Origin: an uncultured Acetobacteraceae bacterium
GTDB lineage: Bacteria > Pseudomonadota > Alphaproteobacteria > Acetobacterales > Acetobacteraceae
Assembly: GCA_903839965.1 (NCBI GenBank)
Contig: CAIMEK010000237.1
Location: 1 to 5,584, forward strand
DNA: 5,584 nt
Reading direction: 5' to 3'
Under the pieces are notes generated by a model that worked only from the letters and a program-made list of their open reading frames with translations, was not told the origin of the DNA and ran no database searches. Position 1 is the stretch's first letter; every line of letters begins with the position of its first letter. The position numbers were made by a program, and so were the translations under genes. Below, one piece after another: positions 1 to 5,584 of the stretch.

Positions 1-647
1 AGGCCAACAAGCTGCTGGACGCGCTCGGCCTGACCAAGAAGGACGCCGACGGCTACCGGCTGCGCACCGACAACGGCAACCGCCTGGTGCTGCAGATCGA
101 AGCCGTGGCCGCCATGGTTGACTATCCGAAGCAGATGGAAATGATCGCCCAGCAGTGGCGCAAGATCGGCATCTATGGCGATGTCAAGCAGATGGAACGC
201 GGCCTCGCCTTCCAGCGCCTCACTGCCAACCAGGACCAGATCAACGTCTGGACCAACGGCGGCACGGAGCTGATGTACCTGTTCCCGCGCCATTGTCTGC
301 CGGTCGACCCGACGGAAGCCCATCTCGGCGTGGAAATCGCCAGGTGGTACACCTCCGCCGGCGCCCAGGGCATGGAACCGAAGGACCCGGAGATGAAGCG
401 CGCGCTGGAGCTGTTCCGCTCGGCGGCCGGGCAGCAGGAAGACCAGCGCAACAAGACGGCGCAGGAAATCTGGAAGATCATCGTCGAGCAGCAATTCTCC
501 ATCGGCACGGTCGGCATTTCACCGGCGCAGTTCGGTGTCCGTATCGTCAGCCGCAAGCTCGGCAACATCCCCAGCCGCACCTGCATCGCCCAGCACTGCC
601 GGACCCCGGGGGTCTCGCATCCCGAGACGTGGTATTTCAAGGCGTGA
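1..647 (+). CDS. ABC importer solute-binding protein, family 5 (C-terminal part)
   Basis: This is the C-terminal 214 codons of a periplasmic substrate-binding protein of the peptide/nickel/opine class; the N-terminus and signal peptide lie off the left edge. The frame starts at base 3 (ANKLLDALGLTKKDADGYRL) and ends at TGA 645-647. Visible family features are the 'A-LLD-LGL-K-DADG-R' segment, which in this family precedes a strand-rich lobe, then a helix of the 'QWRKIGIYGDVKQMER' type followed by ANQDQINVWTNGG. The tail ends in 'RTPGVSHPETWYFKA', like the P-T-F-K endings of large (about 600-residue) family 5 binding proteins. Its position directly upstream of two permeases and two ATPases fits the role of substrate capture. 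The ligand is not predictable: peptide, oligosaccharide or opine are all possible. No frameshift is seen. The family call is strong, the substrate unknown. Confidence 0.9.
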   Translation, partial: ANKLLDALGLTKKDADGYRLRTDNGNRLVLQIEAVAAMVDYPKQMEMIAQQWRKIGIYGDVKQMERGLAFQRLTANQDQINVWTNGGTELMYLFPRHCLPVDPTEAHLGVEIARWYTSAGAQGMEPKDPEMKRALELFRSAAGQQEDQRNKTAQEIWKIIVEQQFSIGTVGISPAQFGVRIVSRKLGNIPSRTCIAQHCRTPGVSHPETWYFKA

Positions 648-662
648 GTGAAGCAAGTTACT

Positions 663-685
663 TCCAGGGGGCGGTGCCCCCTGGA
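663..685 (+). terminator. GC-rich intercistronic hairpin (possible attenuator)
   Basis: An inverted repeat lies 16 nt after the binding-protein stop: TCCAGGGGG at 663-671 pairs perfectly with CCCCCTGGA at 677-685. C672 can also pair with G676, giving 10 base pairs closed by a 3-nt loop. The downstream bases (GTCCTTTCC) have only three consecutive T, so this is not a strong intrinsic terminator. I infer a partial terminator or a 3'-end stabiliser that lets the binding-protein transcript exceed that of the permeases. It could also be a copy of a family-wide intergenic palindrome. Confidence 0.5.
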
Positions 686-698
686 GTCCTTTCCGGAG

Positions 699-714
699 CA
701 TCGGCGCACCGATG
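699..714 (+). promoter_or_regulatory. Small hairpin covering the permease start codon
   Basis: CATCGG (699-704) and CCGATG (709-714) are perfectly complementary with a 4-nt CGCA loop. The ATG of the first permease (712-714) forms the 3' end of the stem. A GGAG Shine-Dalgarno-like sequence sits just before it at 695-698. If it forms in mRNA it would partly hide the initiation codon, lowering translation of the permease relative to the binding protein. The stem is short, so a functional role is inference. Confidence 0.3.
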
Positions 715-1701
715 ATCACGTTCCTGGTGCGCCGGTTCCTTCTGGCTATCGTCACGGTCTGGTTGATCTCCGTGTTGTCGTTCACGATCATCCAGTTGCC
801 ACCCGGCGACTTCGTCGACACCTACATCGCCCAGATGGCGTCCTCTGGCAGCCAGGTCTCCGCCGAGGCGGCCGCGGCGATGCGCCAGCTCTACGGCCTG
901 GACCAGCCGAAATACGTCCAGTACGGCAAGTGGATCGCGCGCGTCGTCAAAGGCGATTTCGGCGAATCCATGGAGTGGCGCCGCCCGGTCACGGAGGTGA
1001 TCGGCGACCGCATCTGGCTGACCCTGCTGCTGTCCCTCGCGGCGCTGATGATCACGTGGGGGCTGGCCTTGCCCATTGGCATCTACTCGGCGGTGCGGCA
1101 GTACTCGTTCGGGGACTACTTCTTCACGCTGGTGGGCTTCATCGGCATCGCGGTGCCGAATTTCCTGCTGGCGCTGATCGTGATGTATTTCGCCTTCCGC
1201 TGGTTCGGCGCCAGCGTCGGCGGGCTGTTTTCCGCCGAATACAACCTGTTGCCGTGGAGCATGGGCAAGGTGTGGGACCTGCTCCGGCACCTGCCTTTGC
1301 CGGCGGTGATCCTGGCGCTCGGCGGCACCGCCCAATTGGTGCGCATCATGCGCGCCAACCTGCTCGATGAGTTGCGCCGGCCTTATGTGGTCACGGCGCG
1401 GGCGAAGGGGCTGACCGAGCGGCGGGTAATCCTGAAATACCCGGTGCGCGCGGCGCTCAACCCGTTCGCCAGCAACATCGCCTACCTGTTCCCCTATCTG
1501 GTCTCGGGCAGCGTCATCATCTCCATCGTGCTGGGGCTGCCCACGGTCGGGCCGCTGCTGGTCGAGTCGCTGATCTCGCAGGACATGTTCCTGGCCGGCA
1601 CGATCGTGCTGCTGCTCGGCGTGATGACTGTGGCAGGTACCTTCATCTCGGATCTCGTGCTGATGTGGGTCGACCCACGGCTGCGGCGCGAGTTGGACTG
1701 A
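712..1701 (+). CDS. ABC importer permease, DppB/OppB type
   Basis: This 329-residue inner-membrane permease is a normal length for the DppB side of Dpp/Opp-type importers. The N-terminus (MITFLVRRFLLAIVTVWLIS) is the classic amphipathic start plus first membrane helix. Further hydrophobic segments lie at about residues 100-125, 135-160, 195-215, 255-280 and 295-320. The cytoplasmic EAA-type coupling loop, which docks the ATPase, is at about 222-245 (RRPYVVTARAKGL). The C-terminus (MWVDPRLRREL) is the typical YxxxDPRxR-like ending. The extracytoplasmic segment between the first two helices contains the YGLDQP and GDFGES motifs common in this family. The start at 712 is chosen because the family N-terminus begins exactly there; GGAG at 695-698 is a somewhat distant ribosome site. 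It partners the next permease, which begins 3 nt after its stop. Substrate is unknown. Confidence 0.93.
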   Translation: MITFLVRRFLLAIVTVWLISVLSFTIIQLPPGDFVDTYIAQMASSGSQVSAEAAAAMRQLYGLDQPKYVQYGKWIARVVKGDFGESMEWRRPVTEVIGDRIWLTLLLSLAALMITWGLALPIGIYSAVRQYSFGDYFFTLVGFIGIAVPNFLLALIVMYFAFRWFGASVGGLFSAEYNLLPWSMGKVWDLLRHLPLPAVILALGGTAQLVRIMRANLLDELRRPYVVTARAKGLTERRVILKYPVRAALNPFASNIAYLFPYLVSGSVIISIVLGLPTVGPLLVESLISQDMFLAGTIVLLLGVMTVAGTFISDLVLMWVDPRLRRELD

Positions 1702-1704
1702 CAC

Positions 1705-2832
1705 ATGCGATTCCCCTTCCAACGCCGCAAGCGGGTTGCATCCTCCGCCGAGCGCTACGCCACCGCAACCCAACTGCAGTTGACGTGGTGGCGGTTCCGC
1801 CGCCATCGCCTCGCCATGGTCAGCCTGGTCGTGCTGGTGCTGGCCTACGGCGTGGCGCTGATGGCCGACTTCCTCGCCACCCAGGACCCGCACGACACCA
1901 ACGCCGCCACCAGCTACATCGCGCCGCAGCCGATCCACTGGCGCGACGACGACGGCAGCTTCCACCCATACGTCTACGGGCTGAAGGGCGTGCGCGACAT
2001 CAAGACCTTCAAGCTGATCTACACGCTCGACACCTCGCGCAAGGTCTACGTGGAATTCTTCGCGCACGACTATCGCTGGACGGTGCTCGGCTTCGCTTCG
2101 GACCGCCATCTGTTCGGGCTGACCAATCCACGGCGCGGCGACGGCATCTATATCCTCGGCACCGACCAGCTCGGCCGCGACCTGTGGTCGCGGCTGATGG
2201 TGGCAACCCGGGTGTCGCTGTTCATTGGCCTGATCGGGGTGTCGATCAGCCTGTTCCTCGGCGTGCTGCTGGGGGGGATATCGGCGATCCGCGGCGGCTG
2301 GGTGGACCTGATCATCCAACGCCTCATCGAGGTGGTCCGCTCGATGCCGACCATCCCGCTCTGGCTCGGCCTGGCGGCGTCGCTGCCGAGCAGTTGGAGC
2401 GTCACGCAGATCTACCTTTCCATCACCATCATCATCTCGCTGCTCGCCTGGACCGACCTCGCCCGCGTGGTCCGCGGCAAATTCATGTCGCTGAAAGAGG
2501 AGGATTTCGTGCTTGCCGCCGAACTGGCGGGGGCCTCGCAGGCACGCATCATCTTCCGCCACATGCTGCCCTCCTTCGCCAGCCACATCATCGCCGCGGT
2601 CAGCCTGGCGCTGCCGGCGATGATCATCAGCGAGACCTCGCTGAGCTTCCTCGGCCTCGGCCTGCGCCCGCCGGCGATTTCCTGGGGCGTGCTGCTGCAG
2701 GACGCGCAGAACGTGCAGACGCTGGTGCTGGCGCCGTGGCTGCTGTCGGCGGCGGTGCCGGTGATTTTCGTCATCCTGGCTTTCAATTTCCTCGGCGACG
2801 GCCTGCGCGACGCGGCGGACCCCTATGGCTGA
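1705..2832 (+). CDS. ABC importer permease, DppC/OppC type with enlarged extracytoplasmic loop
   Basis: This 375-residue partner permease is longer than the roughly 300 residues usual for DppC. The N-terminus is basic and cytoplasmic (residues 1-37), with the first membrane helix at about 38-57. Residues about 58-145 form an extra hydrophilic stretch with IHWRDDDGSFHPYVYGLKG and a segment ending ASDRHLFGL. The family core begins at residue 151 with the canonical LGTDQLGRDLWSR. More helices follow at about 168-193, 215-230, 236-252, 292-310 and 340-362. The EAA coupling loop is at about 266-290 (EDFVLAAELAGASQARIIF), followed by SETSLSFLGLGL and the ending NFLGDGLRDAADP. The long loop recalls YejE-like members, so the substrate may differ from simple dipeptides; this is inference. 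It begins 3 nt after the preceding permease and its last 8 nt overlap the first ATPase gene. Confidence 0.93.
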   Translation: MRFPFQRRKRVASSAERYATATQLQLTWWRFRRHRLAMVSLVVLVLAYGVALMADFLATQDPHDTNAATSYIAPQPIHWRDDDGSFHPYVYGLKGVRDIKTFKLIYTLDTSRKVYVEFFAHDYRWTVLGFASDRHLFGLTNPRRGDGIYILGTDQLGRDLWSRLMVATRVSLFIGLIGVSISLFLGVLLGGISAIRGGWVDLIIQRLIEVVRSMPTIPLWLGLAASLPSSWSVTQIYLSITIIISLLAWTDLARVVRGKFMSLKEEDFVLAAELAGASQARIIFRHMLPSFASHIIAAVSLALPAMIISETSLSFLGLGLRPPAISWGVLLQDAQNVQTLVLAPWLLSAAVPVIFVILAFNFLGDGLRDAADPYG

Positions 2833-3822
2833 CAAGACACTGCTCTCGGTGCGCGGGCTGCAGACCCATTTTTTCACGCCGGAAGGCACCATCCGCGCGG
2901 TGGACGGGTTCGACTTCGACGTGCTGGAGGGCCGCACGCTCGGCGTGGTGGGCGAAAGCGGCTGCGGCAAGAGCGTCGCCGCGCGCAGCGTGCTGGGCAT
3001 CGTCGAAAAGCCGGGCCGGGTGGTCGCCGGCGAGATCCTCCTGCACACCCAGGGCGGCGATGTGGTGGACCTGGCGAAACTGGCGCCCGACAGCGCCGCC
3101 TACCGCGCCATCCGCGGGCCCGAGATCGCGCTCGTGTTCCAGGAGCCGATGGCCTCGTTCAGCCAGTACTACACCATCGGCAACCAGATCATGGAGTCGG
3201 TGCGGCTGCACATGGGGCTCGACAAGTCCGCGGCGCGGGTGCGGGCAATCGAACTGCTCGACATGGTCGGCGTGCCGCAACCCTCGCGGCGGGTGGACGA
3301 ATATCCGTTCCAGCTCTCCGGCGGCCTGCGCCAACGCGTGATGATCGCCATGGCGCTGTCGTGCGACCCGCGCATCCTGATCGCCGACGAACCGACCACG
3401 GCGCTCGATGTCACCACCCAGGCGCAGATTCTCGACCTGCTGCGTGAGCTGCAGGCCAAACGCGGGCTGGCCATCATCCTGATCACCCACGACATGGGGG
3501 TGATCGCCGAGATGTCGAACGATGTGGCGGTGATGTATCTCGGCCGCGCCGTCGAATCCGGGCCGGTGGCCGAACTGTTTTCCGACCCGCAGCACCCCTA
3601 CACGCGTGCCCTGCTGCGCTCGATCCCGACGGTGATGGCCAAGCCGCGCACCCGGCTGCCAACCATCGCCGGCTCCATTCCGCAGCCCTCGGCCTGGCCC
3701 TCCGGCTGCACCTACAATCCGCGCTGCAGCGAGGTGATGGGCGAGGTTTGCCGCACCACCCAGCCGCCCGCGGTAACCAAGGGGACACGCCAGGTGCGCT
3801 GCTTCCTGCACGGGGGCACGCC

Positions 3823-3826
<4 letters not shown>
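2825..3826 (+). CDS. ABC importer ATPase 1, DppD/OppD type
   Basis: This 333-residue cytoplasmic ATPase powers the importer as half of a heterodimer. Visible motifs are Walker A GESGCGKS (43-50), Q-loop Gln106 in LVFQEPMAS, signature LSGGLRQR (164-171), Walker B ILIADEP (184-190, catalytic Glu189), D-loop ALD (193-195) and switch His222 in LITHDMG. The C-terminal oligopeptide-transporter extension starts near HPYTRALL (257-264). It carries four cysteines at 295, 301, 309 and 326, the pattern reported to bind an iron-sulfur cluster in a DppD homologue. The start ATG overlaps the preceding permease by 8 nt (ATGGCTGA), suggesting translational coupling; no strong Shine-Dalgarno is seen. The signature has Leu where Met or Gln is commoner, and the Q-loop continues SFSQYYT rather than the usual SLNP-like sequence. 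All catalytic residues are present, so it should be active. Confidence 0.95.
3812..3816 (+). promoter_or_regulatory. Purine-rich ribosome site supporting the GTG start of ATPase 2
   Basis: A run of five G at 3812-3816 lies 6 nt before the GTG at 3823-3825, inside the end of the first ATPase gene. It supports the GTG over the in-frame upstream ATG at 3748, which would force about 79 nt of overlap and add 25 residues not expected in the family. Confidence 0.4.
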
Positions 3827-4857
<1,031 letters not shown>

Positions 4858-4938
4858 GTACCAGGCAACCACCAAGGAAACCACCGTCGTCCGGACCAGT
4901 TGCATGGCGGTGTTTGCAGGTGTCAAATCAGATAACCT

Positions 4939-4960
4939 CCTGCCGGACATGCCCGGCGGG
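4939..4960 (+). other. GC dyad in the region between ATPase 2 and the MarR-type gene
   Basis: CCTGCCGG (4939-4946) and CCGGCGGG (4953-4960) pair over 8 positions, one a T-G wobble, around a 6-nt ACATGC loop. It lies 82 nt after the importer operon and 39 nt before the regulator start. There is no T-run after it, so it is a weak terminator candidate at best; an operator is also possible. In the rest of 4858-4999 I see no gene. TTGCAT (4900-4905) and TCAAAT (4923-4928), 17 nt apart, form only a weak promoter candidate. Confidence 0.25.
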
Positions 4961-4984
4961 CTCTCCGTGCCGCCCTGCCGAACG

Positions 4985-4990
4985 AAAGGA
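4985..4990 (+). promoter_or_regulatory. Shine-Dalgarno AAAGGA of the MarR-type gene
   Basis: AAAGGA at 4985-4990 is 9 nt before the ATG at 5000-5002. It favours this start over the in-frame ATG at 4904, which has no comparable purine run upstream and would add 32 residues unlike the family. Confidence 0.5.
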
Positions 4991-4999
4991 TGCGTGCCC

Positions 5000-5353
5000 A
5001 TGGCTGCAAAATTCTCCCCCGACCTCGCTGTCGGCATCCTCAGGGAGGTCATCGTGGCCCTGGTCCGCAAGGACGGGCCGGCGCTGTCCACCCACCAGTT
5101 GGGCGTGTTCCTCACCTGCTACCTCAAGGACGGCGATCATACCGTGCGGGGGTTGGCCGCTGAACTGAACGTGTCCAAATCGGTGATCACCCGCGCGCTC
5201 GACAAGCTCGGCGAACTCGACCTCGCGCAGCGCCGCCCGGATCCGACGGACCGTCGCAGCGTGTTGGTGGACCGCACCGGCCTGGGCCGCGCGCTGATCG
5301 ACGAGCTGAAATCGATCAGCGTCGTCGCGGCGCAATCGGTCGAGGTTGCCTGA
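5000..5353 (+). CDS. Small MarR-type winged helix-turn-helix transcriptional regulator
   Basis: This encodes a 117-residue DNA-binding protein starting MAAKFSPDLAVGILREV. The core STHQLGVFLTCYL (30-42) is followed by a helix-turn-helix at about 47-72 (TVRGLAAELNVSKSVITRAL), with LNVSKSVITRAL as the likely recognition segment. A wing follows at about 78-90, RRPDPTDRRSVLV, with the D-x-R-R-S pattern typical of MarR. It is shorter than the usual 140-150 residues: only about 27 residues follow the wing, so the C-terminal dimerisation helix is reduced. The start is set by AAAGGA at 4985-4990. It is on the same strand as the importer operon but 142 nt away, so it probably has its own promoter. Neither ligand nor target can be read; regulation of the importer is possible but unsupported. 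A short hairpin region follows the stop. Confidence 0.85.
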   Translation: MAAKFSPDLAVGILREVIVALVRKDGPALSTHQLGVFLTCYLKDGDHTVRGLAAELNVSKSVITRALDKLGELDLAQRRPDPTDRRSVLVDRTGLGRALIDELKSISVVAAQSVEVA

Positions 5354-5360
5354 GGCTGGT

Positions 5361-5411
5361 TTAGCGTGTGATCGCTTGCGGCGGCTGCGTCGGAAAGCGT
5401 GAATCACACTC
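5361..5411. repeat. Imperfect hairpin sharing a motif with the 5421-5470 palindrome
   Basis: GTGTGAT (5366-5372) pairs with ATCACAC (5403-5409), and CGCTT (5373-5377) pairs with AAGCG (5395-5399), with a 3-nt TGA bulge on the right arm and a 17-nt loop. The left arm TTAGCGTGTGATCGCTT (5361-5377) matches TTAGCGCGTTATCGCTT (5424-5440) at 15 of 17 positions. It begins 8 nt after the MarR-type stop. It may act as that gene's weak terminator, or be a diverged copy of the neighbouring palindrome. Confidence 0.5.
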
Positions 5412-5420
5412 TCGAACAAA

Positions 5421-5470
5421 GGCTTAGCGCGTTATCGCTTCGCCCTTCAGAAGCGATAACGCGCTAAGCC
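5421..5470 (-). terminator. Perfect 21-bp palindrome, probable terminator of the minus-strand gene
   Basis: GGCTTAGCGCGTTATCGCTT (5421-5440) is the exact reverse complement of 5451-5470. C5441 pairs with G5450, giving a 21-bp stem with an 8-nt loop (GCCCTTCA). On the minus strand the stem is followed by TTTGTTCG, a short U-rich stretch, while on the plus strand it is followed by GCGGCACC. That orients it as a Rho-independent terminator for the convergent gene ending at 5517, perhaps working weakly in both directions. The stem is less GC-rich than the surrounding DNA and its motif recurs at 5361-5377, so a dispersed palindromic repeat is an alternative. Confidence 0.65.
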
Positions 5471-5495
5471 GCGGCACCATCCGCAGCCGGCCGGA

Positions 5496-5511
5496 CGCGG
5501 CAATCGCCGCG
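5496..5511. other. Short GC hairpin at the 3' end of the minus-strand gene
   Basis: CGCGGC (5496-5501) pairs with GCCGCG (5506-5511) around an AATC loop, 5 nt beyond the stop codon of the minus-strand gene. There is no T-run on either side. It may be incidental in GC-rich DNA. Confidence 0.2.
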
Positions 5512-5516
5512 CCCGA

Positions 5517-5584
5517 TCAGTCGTCGCGCCGCACGCGCTCCATGCGCTCGTGGCGTTCCTGGGCTTCGATCGACAACGTGGCGA
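5517..5584 (-). CDS. dksA: Probable DksA RNA polymerase-binding transcription factor (C-terminal end only)
   Basis: Only the last 21 codons are in the window, read on the minus strand and ending at TGA (TCA at 5517-5519). They give ATLSIEAQERHERMERV followed by RRDD. I recognise this as the C-terminus of alphaproteobacterial DksA, which binds the secondary channel of RNA polymerase and works with ppGpp in the stringent response. It lines up with the E. coli DksA tail ADLCIDCKTLAEIREK: the LCIDC there corresponds to LSIEA here, so the last two zinc-finger cysteines are replaced by Ser and Ala. The gene is convergent with the MarR-type gene and is followed by the 5421-5470 hairpin. The assignment rests on a short piece of sequence; a related TraR/DksA-family protein is the main alternative. 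Confidence 0.65.
   Translation of the reverse strand, partial: ATLSIEAQERHERMERVRRDD

Noticed and set aside
658..3048. Very long open frame on the minus strand opposite the permease genes (796 codons)
   Set aside because: It lies antisense to two clear permease genes and the start of an ATPase. Its translation is low-complexity, rich in Arg, His, Gln and Asp, as expected from the reverse of GC-biased codons. No domain is recognisable.
1665..3341. Long plus-strand open frame in another phase, including a histidine run
   Set aside because: The product is Arg/Pro/Ala-rich with no family features, and the His run comes from CATCACCATCATCATC, which encodes ITIII in the permease frame.
2783..3811. 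Minus-strand open frame opposite the first ATPase
   Set aside because: It is the reverse shadow of a motif-complete ATPase, with a compositionally biased His/Arg/Gly product.
3748..3822. Upstream ATG start for the second ATPase
   Set aside because: It would overlap the first ATPase by 79 nt and add 25 residues not typical of the family. GTG at 3823 has a G-run 6 nt upstream and a GTGA stop-start overlap.
4900..4928. Sigma-70-like promoter TTGCAT-17 nt-TCAAAT for the regulator
   Set aside because: It matches only three and four of six consensus positions, too weak to list as its own feature; noted within the intergenic entry.
4904..4999. Upstream ATG start for the MarR-type regulator
   Set aside because: The extra residues show no family features, whereas ATG 5000 has AAAGGA at proper spacing.
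5354..5516. Small RNA, attachment site or CRISPR repeat as explanation of the 3' palindromes
   Set aside because: There are only two hairpins, no regular spacer array, no integrase or tRNA nearby and no clear promoter. A terminator or palindromic repeat explains the data better.

Overview
The window is a high-GC stretch (estimated by eye at mid-60s percent, strong G/C third-position bias) that reads as chromosomal DNA of an alphaproteobacterium. Rhodospirillales/Acetobacteraceae is a reasonable guess. The best taxonomic clue is the 21-residue C-terminus at the right edge, which looks like an alphaproteobacterial DksA. The G5/C5 hairpin at 663-685 is of a type I associate with Acetobacteraceae intergenic regions. 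Both clues are inference.

Positions 1-4857 hold one plus-strand operon for a complete ABC importer of the peptide/nickel/opine (Dpp/Opp) class. In order it encodes the C-terminal third of a family 5 solute-binding protein (1-647), a DppB-type permease (712-1701), a DppC-type permease with an enlarged extracytoplasmic loop (1705-2832), a DppD-type ATPase (2825-3826) and a DppF-type ATPase (3823-4857). The last four genes are tightly packed: a 3-nt gap, then 8-nt and 4-nt overlaps. The only real gap, 64 nt, lies between the binding protein and the first permease. It contains a GC-rich hairpin and a second small hairpin that covers the permease start codon. This layout fits the usual need for more binding protein than membrane complex. 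The binding protein captures substrate in the periplasm, the two permeases form the channel, and the two ATPases drive transport. The substrate cannot be read from the sequence; peptides, oligosaccharides and opine-like compounds all remain possible.

A 142-nt intergenic region (4858-4999) with a short GC dyad precedes a small MarR-type winged-helix regulator (5000-5353). No target of this regulator can be identified. It is on the same strand as the importer operon but is not tightly coupled to it.

The segment 5354-5516 separates the regulator from a convergent minus-strand gene, whose last 21 codons (5517-5584) match the DksA C-terminus. This segment holds two hairpins that share a 17-nt motif. 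One is imperfect (5366-5409) and the other has a perfect 21-bp stem (5421-5470). The second probably terminates the minus-strand gene, and the motif sharing suggests a duplicated or dispersed palindromic element.

Overall this is an ordinary transporter operon with intact genes. I found no evidence of a new defence, mobile or biosynthetic system. The items most worth checking are the intergenic hairpins, the Cys-loss DksA tail and the extra loop in the second permease.
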